Part shown: positions 59,352 to 64,000 of the stretch, in pieces
Layout: every line of letters begins with the position of its first letter
Position numbering within the stretch: position 1 is the stretch's first letter
Assembly: GCA_910584005.1 (NCBI GenBank)
Contig: CAJTXR010000001.1
Coordinates: 554,927 to 618,926 of the forward strand
Length of the DNA: 64,000 nt
Direction of reading: 5' to 3'
Source of the DNA: an uncultured Anaeroplasmataceae bacterium
GTDB taxonomy: Bacteria > Bacillota_I > Bacilli_A > Acholeplasmatales > Anaeroplasmataceae
Notes under the pieces: model-generated
Databases searched by the model: none
What the model saw: only the letters and a program-made list of their open reading frames with translations
Told to the model about the DNA's origin: nothing
Position numbers and translations under genes: made by a program

Positions 59352-62155
59352 TGAAAAAATTCAAAAAAATATTTTTAATGTCTATTGCCTTATTATTTGT
59401 CGTTACACTCGCTTCTTGTAAAGGGAAAGAGGTAAGAAATACCTCTGTTCCTATGGGATCTTTAGATACTTCTACTGCGATTGCAGCTAGTGGAAGCTAC
59501 ACCATTCAAAATGGATTATATTATACAAGATTACGTGCTACAAATTATACTTTAGTAGAAAATAAAATCAAAGAAAAACTTTTTGCCAAAGAAATGGATT
59601 TGGTAAAATCACAAATTAATTTATCTAATTCAATTGTAACAGATGAGGAAGAGGCTTTATTTGATGCTTATGCAACGGATATTTATGGTACAGCAACAGC
59701 AAAATCTATCAAGAGCCTTACAGATGATGAAAAAGAAACTGCAATTCAAAAATATATTGATTCTTGTAGTAATAAAGGAATTTTTATTACAAAAGCAGAT
59801 TGTGATGAAACCAACTACTCCTTTGAACTTCGGAATGGCGTAGAAAAAATAGTTTTCAAAAGCATTCCTGAAGAAATTATTCAATCTAAACTTTTAACAC
59901 TTGCGATTAATGAGGCAACAAAAACTGAATTAGAAGAACTTGTTTTAAAAGAAAAAATTGAAGATGAAGATGGAAAGCAAGTCAATAACTCTCAATATAT
60001 CTCTGATGATGCAATACGTTCTTTCTACGAATCTACAATTAAAACCTATGGTACATATCGTGCAATCATTATTCAATTCAATAATTTAACTGAAGCAAGA
60101 GAAACAATTGATAAAGTTTCAAAAGGTACCAGTTTAACTCCTGAAAATGCATTAAACTTCTATGTAAATCTTTATAATACCTATTATAATTATCGTCCAC
60201 AGCTTACGACAGATAATCCTTGGGTTGTAGATCCAAATAATGCATCTAAGAATGTATTTGTTGTTGACCGTTATAAAGATGAATTGTCTGCTATCTCTTC
60301 TTCTATTAAGAATTTAGTCATTACTACGCTAGATGAAGATGGAACATACATCTCTGAACCTTTTAATGTTAATAATAAATATGTTATGGTTTATCGTGGA
60401 TTAACTGAGTTATCCGTAAACAAAGAATATAATATAACCCCTTATAATGAACAATTAAAATGGGATAAGCTATCAACCACTTTATCTGCAGATAATTTAA
60501 ATAAAGTAAAAGATGAAGTGCGTGATGCTTTAATTAAGAATCGAATTTCAACTTATAGTTCTACTTTAATCTCTGATCGAATTAAAGATGCAAAAATCGA
60601 AATCTATGATCCTTATTTTGAATATCAATTTAAGGCAGCAAATAATGATAATTATGATGTAATTAAGCCTTCTAATTTCAATAACGATAAAATCTTCAGT
60701 ATTACTTATACACCAAAAGGTCAATCTAATGAAGTAACTGCTGATTATACAGTAAATGATTTCTATGCAGATGCAACAAAAGAAAATGGTTTATATGTTA
60801 TTGTTAAATTACTTAAATATGAATATATGTATGACCTTCATACAAGATTTGTGGAAAAAGATGACATAGAGGATATGAAAAAGTCCTTAAATGATTCTGT
60901 ATCTTCTTTCAAGAAGAACAAAATGGCAGCTTATCCTTCTGCAATAGGTGAAGCAACTTATCTACTAACAACGACGGGATATAGCACAGTGAATGATGCT
61001 TTAAAATATAATAAAATTGCAAGTTCCGCTTTATCTAGCTATTTATCTCAAACTGTATTTGATGAGTGGGCTACAGAAGATCATACAATTGACACCAAAA
61101 AGTTAAATATATTAGAAAATATTTTAAAAGCTGGAAATGATAACTATTCTTCTTTATTCTCTATTAATATTGATCATATGTTAATTTATATCGATGATAA
61201 TGGAGATGGAAATCCAGATGATCCAGAAGAATTTTTAAGAAACTTCAACGAAACAGAAAAGAATAACTTCTATACGGCTTTAAATGAGCTTGCTACCGCA
61301 ATCTATAATGAAGCAAATTGTGAAGAACTTACGAAATCAAATGATTTAATGGATATATTAGAATATATTGTTGGTGCTTACAGTCGTAATGAAAGACTTT
61401 ATTCAAATAAAGATGTAACATGGAATACCTATAAGGCCTATAATTTCTTACTTAAGGTTGAATCCTTATCTTCTAATGGTGATACTAATCAAAGTAATGT
61501 TGGCAATTATGTAAAAGATTTTGGAGATTATATTAAGGCTTTATATAAAAAAGCAATCGATGATAAGGTAGAAATTAAAGATGATGAGCCTATCTTCTAT
61601 TTCTTAGGCAGTGGAAAAGATGCTCCTACAAAAAAAGAAGACTTATGTGCTACAGAATTTGGCTTCCATATGATTGTTGTAAATAAGGTAGAAAAGCCTT
61701 CTACAACCAAAAATACAGCTTCTAGCGATTCTAATGGATACCAAAAGAATTTCAGCTTACTTCTTAATGAAAAAGATCCCGAAACGACAGAGGATAACAT
61801 TTATGTAATGGTTGAAGATTTGTATAACGAAAAAGAAAATGAAGCTACAATGAATCAATTATTTACATATTACGTACAACTTCAAAAAGGAATCTCTTCT
61901 ACATTTGACTCAACTCTAAGAGATACAATGAGTGCTATGTTCACAGACGCAATTACTCGTTATACTTCTTCTGATTTCCAAAATTACTTATTGTTTGATA
62001 CATTAAATATTACAACCAATCAAACAACCTTAGAAAAGCAATTGGCAAATTATAAAGGCTATCTAAAGAGAACTTCTCAAAGTTATAATAAAGAAGATAA
62101 ATTTAATAGTTGGTATGAGGATACAGTCAACTGGTCTAGACCTTATTCAGAATAA
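59351..62155 (+). CDS. Giant PrsA/SurA-like lipoprotein B
   Basis: A 934-residue lipoprotein with lipobox LASC (Cys23), paralogous to the gene before it. Shared stretches include the region after the signal (GSLDTSTAIAASGSYTIQNG; the first has GKLDKDAPYVSVGNKYTVSKG) and ITRYTSSDFQNYLLFDTL near the end. Near 600-690 it has SINIDHMLIYIDDNGDGNPDD, which resembles the parvulin opening HILV with an inserted calcium-loop-like DxNxDGxxDD. About 150 residues later, EFGFHMIVVNKVE resembles the parvulin close GYHIIKVT. It therefore looks like a PPIase-type foldase. The downstream hairpin is a terminator. The two genes form one operon. Confidence 0.72.
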   Translation: MKKFKKIFLMSIALLFVVTLASCKGKEVRNTSVPMGSLDTSTAIAASGSYTIQNGLYYTRLRATNYTLVENKIKEKLFAKEMDLVKSQINLSNSIVTDEEEALFDAYATDIYGTATAKSIKSLTDDEKETAIQKYIDSCSNKGIFITKADCDETNYSFELRNGVEKIVFKSIPEEIIQSKLLTLAINEATKTELEELVLKEKIEDEDGKQVNNSQYISDDAIRSFYESTIKTYGTYRAIIIQFNNLTEARETIDKVSKGTSLTPENALNFYVNLYNTYYNYRPQLTTDNPWVVDPNNASKNVFVVDRYKDELSAISSSIKNLVITTLDEDGTYISEPFNVNNKYVMVYRGLTELSVNKEYNITPYNEQLKWDKLSTTLSADNLNKVKDEVRDALIKNRISTYSSTLISDRIKDAKIEIYDPYFEYQFKAANNDNYDVIKPSNFNNDKIFSITYTPKGQSNEVTADYTVNDFYADATKENGLYVIVKLLKYEYMYDLHTRFVEKDDIEDMKKSLNDSVSSFKKNKMAAYPSAIGEATYLLTTTGYSTVNDALKYNKIASSALSSYLSQTVFDEWATEDHTIDTKKLNILENILKAGNDNYSSLFSINIDHMLIYIDDNGDGNPDDPEEFLRNFNETEKNNFYTALNELATAIYNEANCEELTKSNDLMDILEYIVGAYSRNERLYSNKDVTWNTYKAYNFLLKVESLSSNGDTNQSNVGNYVKDFGDYIKALYKKAIDDKVEIKDDEPIFYFLGSGKDAPTKKEDLCATEFGFHMIVVNKVEKPSTTKNTASSDSNGYQKNFSLLLNEKDPETTEDNIYVMVEDLYNEKENEATMNQLFTYYVQLQKGISSTFDSTLRDTMSAMFTDAITRYTSSDFQNYLLFDTLNITTNQTTLEKQLANYKGYLKRTSQSYNKEDKFNSWYEDTVNWSRPYSE

Positions 62156-62182
62156 AAAAAAGCTCAAATTTTGAGCTTTTTT
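62154..62182. terminator. Bidirectional terminator after the lipoprotein operon
   Basis: AAAAAAAGCTCAAA pairs with TTTGAGCTTTTTTT. It serves the plus-strand lipoproteins and the minus-strand ECF gene. Confidence 0.85.
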
Positions 62183-62210
62183 TGTTTTATATATAATTAG
62201 ATAGATTCTT

Positions 62211-62978
62211 CTATTCTTCATCGGTAATAGATAAATTCAAATAATTCCTTGTGGCCTTAAAAAGAGGATAAAAGATAAATGCACTTAATATACAAGTAAT
62301 CGCTGAAGTAATTGCCAAGCTCGGAATTCCGCTTAATGCATAGGCATAGGCAGCATCAAAACTAGCATATTTGGTATCAATCCAATAATATAAAAGAGCT
62401 TTAATATAAATTTCTCCAAAAATATTAAACAAAATTCCTAGTGAAGTCGCAGTTAAAGCTATTTTTGAAATTCGATTCAGTTTATGATCAAAGATAAATA
62501 CCAAACCATATAGCATTGTTACTAACCCTAAAAAAATAGGAATCGTAAAGTGAATTTGAATATGCTTTTCCATTATATCAAATCCACCAAGTGCACAACC
62601 AGCAATAGATAAACCAAAAAAGATTAGAAAGATACTCATGCAGATCGTATTCATGATTTTAGGATTCCACTTCTTTTTATAAAACAATCGAAAAACAGAA
62701 CCTACAATGAATCCCATTCCGAATTTTAAAAGAATTGTACGAAGTACCCCTGCACTAAATCCTCCGTAATAGATGATATCTGAAATCCCCATTCCTAAAG
62801 AACCAGCAATTCCACCAATAAGACCACCACATAATAAGGAAGCCATAATACAAATAAAATTCCCCAAATGAATCATTCCCACAGGAAGTTGAATTTTAAT
62901 ATAAACTCCTACAAAACATAATGCCGAAAAAATAGCAGTTAAGACCATCTTATATAATAATTGATTTTGCTTATTCAT
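62211..62978 (-). CDS. ECF transporter S component-like membrane protein
   Basis: A 255-residue membrane protein with six or seven helices. The first 100 residues (LTAIFSALCFVGVYIKIQLPVGMIHLGNFICIMASLLCGG, GGIAGSLGMGISDIIYYG) have the shape of ECF-type vitamin transporter substrate-binding (S) components. The shared EcfA/EcfT energy-coupling genes are not here. Which vitamin it binds cannot be told. No riboswitch is visible upstream, so the ligand is not hinted by regulation. It is a single-gene unit. Confidence 0.78.
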   Translation of the reverse strand: MNKQNQLLYKMVLTAIFSALCFVGVYIKIQLPVGMIHLGNFICIMASLLCGGLIGGIAGSLGMGISDIIYYGGFSAGVLRTILLKFGMGFIVGSVFRLFYKKKWNPKIMNTICMSIFLIFFGLSIAGCALGGFDIMEKHIQIHFTIPIFLGLVTMLYGLVFIFDHKLNRISKIALTATSLGILFNIFGEIYIKALLYYWIDTKYASFDAAYAYALSGIPSLAITSAITCILSAFIFYPLFKATRNYLNLSITDEE

Positions 62979-63055
62979 TCCAACCCCACTCCTTTATCCT
63001 CATTATTTAATCACAAATCTGATATGCTTGCAATAACCAGTTTTGAAATAAAAAA

Positions 63056-63072
63056 AGGTACCAGAAGTACCT
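63056..63072 (-). terminator. Terminator of tex
   Basis: AGGTAC pairs with GTACCT around CAGAA, and TTTTTTTATTTC follows on the minus strand. The stem overlaps the tex stop codon by two bases. Confidence 0.75.
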
Positions 63073-64000
63073 ATATTTTATATAAGGATAAAGCTAACTT
63101 ATGTTTTGTATAGTCAATATCTATTACATGAACATGAACTTCATCTCCAACAGCAACTAGATCTGAAGGATGATTCACTTTTTCTAATGACATTTTAGAA
63201 ACATGTAAAAGTCCATCATATTTTACTCCACAATCCACAAAAGCACCAAAATCAACTACATTGCGGACAACGCCATCTAACTCATCCCCGATTTTAACGT
63301 CCTCAAAGTGCATTATATCGCTTCTTAGCTTCAATCCGGGATAACTATCCCTTATATCCCTCAAAGGCGTTACAAAGGCGTCTAGAATATCATTTAAGGT
63401 ATATGCATCAATCCCAATATCCTTTTGTAGCTTCAAACGGTCTAAAGACTGTACAGCTTCCTTCATTTGTTCTGTCCCCAAATCTTGAACCGTAAGATTC
63501 ATTATTTTTAAAAGTTCTTTTGCCTTGTCATAACTTTCAGGGTGAATAGCGGTCATATCTAAAGGATTCTTTCCTTCTAATATTCTTAAAAAGCCAACAC
63601 ATTGTTCATATGTCTTAGGACCAAGTTTACTTACCTTTTTTAAATCCTCACGACTTAAAAATTTATCATTTTTTTCACGGTAATCAATTATATTTTTGGC
63701 AACACCTTTAGATAAACCCGAAACATAACTTAATAAAGAAGAGGAACAAGTATTTAAATTTACCCCTACCTTATTCACTGCATCCACAACAACATCCTCT
63801 AAAGATTTTGAAAGTTTGTTTTGGGCAACATCATGTTGGTACTGACCAACCCCAATAGATTTAGGCTCAATCTTTACAAGCTCAGCAAGTGGATCTTGTA
63901 TTCTTCTAGCTATGGATATGGCAGAACGTTGTTCAACCGATAAATCTGGGAATTCCTCCATTGCCAAAGGAGATGCCGAATAAACAGAAGCTCCCGCTTC
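63071..64000 (-). CDS. tex: Tex-family RNA-binding protein, C-terminal part, runs off the right edge
   Basis: The C-terminal 309 residues of Tex (YhgF), a transcription-associated nucleic-acid-binding protein. The visible part starts EAGASVYSAS, continues EEFPDLSVEQRSAISIARR, and has a helix-hairpin-helix (VGVNLNTCSSSLLSYVSGLSKGVAKNII and LKKVSKLGPKTYEQCVGFLRI), then an S1 domain (GDELDGVVRNVVDFGAFVDCGVKYDGLLHVSKMS). The frame is open to the edge, so the N-terminal two thirds lies outside. No defect is seen in the visible part. Confidence 0.96.
   Translation of the reverse strand, partial: EAGASVYSASPLAMEEFPDLSVEQRSAISIARRIQDPLAELVKIEPKSIGVGQYQHDVAQNKLSKSLEDVVVDAVNKVGVNLNTCSSSLLSYVSGLSKGVAKNIIDYREKNDKFLSREDLKKVSKLGPKTYEQCVGFLRILEGKNPLDMTAIHPESYDKAKELLKIMNLTVQDLGTEQMKEAVQSLDRLKLQKDIGIDAYTLNDILDAFVTPLRDIRDSYPGLKLRSDIMHFEDVKIGDELDGVVRNVVDFGAFVDCGVKYDGLLHVSKMSLEKVNHPSDLVAVGDEVHVHVIDIDYTKHKLALSLYKI

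Overview
The window looks like chromosome from a low-GC Gram-positive Firmicute of the Bacilli/Erysipelotrichia kind. The evidence is a PolC-type replicative polymerase, a SUF operon in the Firmicute order sufC-D-S-U-B, AGGAGG ribosome sites, an S-box (SAM) riboswitch, and two tiny spore-type genes (CotD-like and YjcZ-like) whose upstream regions both carry the mother-cell sigma -10 pattern CATANNNTA. A hexuronate operon (uxaB-uxaA-uxaC) and a lone MsmX-type sugar ATPase suggest a plant-polysaccharide-rich habitat such as a gut; that is inference. No tRNA, rRNA, CRISPR array or replication origin was seen.

Layout. 1-6010 is an AT-rich accessory region. It holds an unrecognised protein cut by the window edge, a large serine recombinase with a small overlapping gene, an unusual nest of inverted repeats, a terminator, and a three-gene cassette (DUF2971-like fragment, ParB-fold protein, D12 adenine methyltransferase). 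6163-8065 holds a spore-coat-like peptide, a DUF3737 beta-helix protein and a BI-1 membrane protein. 8151-14469 holds DUF1189-polC and a divergent radical-SAM gene. 14444-17943 holds a LeuRS-like protein with both synthetase signatures lost, acpP, and the sugar ATPase. 18044-22454 holds RDD-PucR and hydrolase-murF-ddl (peptidoglycan precursors). 22505-29962 is one long unit led by a SAM riboswitch: priA-fmt-degenerate HD-GYP-TSCPD-metK, then lemA and sir2. 30015-37638 is a run of separate genes: S-4TM-like membrane protein, udk, cinA C-terminal domain, diaminopentanoate dehydrogenase-like enzyme, intracellular CBM20 protein, heterodimeric ABC exporter. 37762-43541 is mutY facing the suf operon. 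43547-48500 is a membrane protein, the real leuS, a HAD phosphatase and a FUSC-HAD fusion. 48622-53140 is the uxa operon with its promoter and a candidate operator. 53173-55910 is walJ-rlmH-MATE. 55939-56107 is the YjcZ-like gene. 56179-62182 carries two very large PrsA-like lipoproteins in tandem. The right edge has an ECF S component and the C-terminal part of Tex.

Most genes are housekeeping and lie on the minus strand. The least ordinary items are the LeuRS paralogue without HIGH or KMSKS, the tandem giant foldase-like lipoproteins, the S-box that seems to lack P4 and governs a replication-restart/translation/metK operon, the ParB-methyltransferase cassette beside a recombinase, and several catalytically degenerate proteins (HD-GYP, HAD fused to FUSC).
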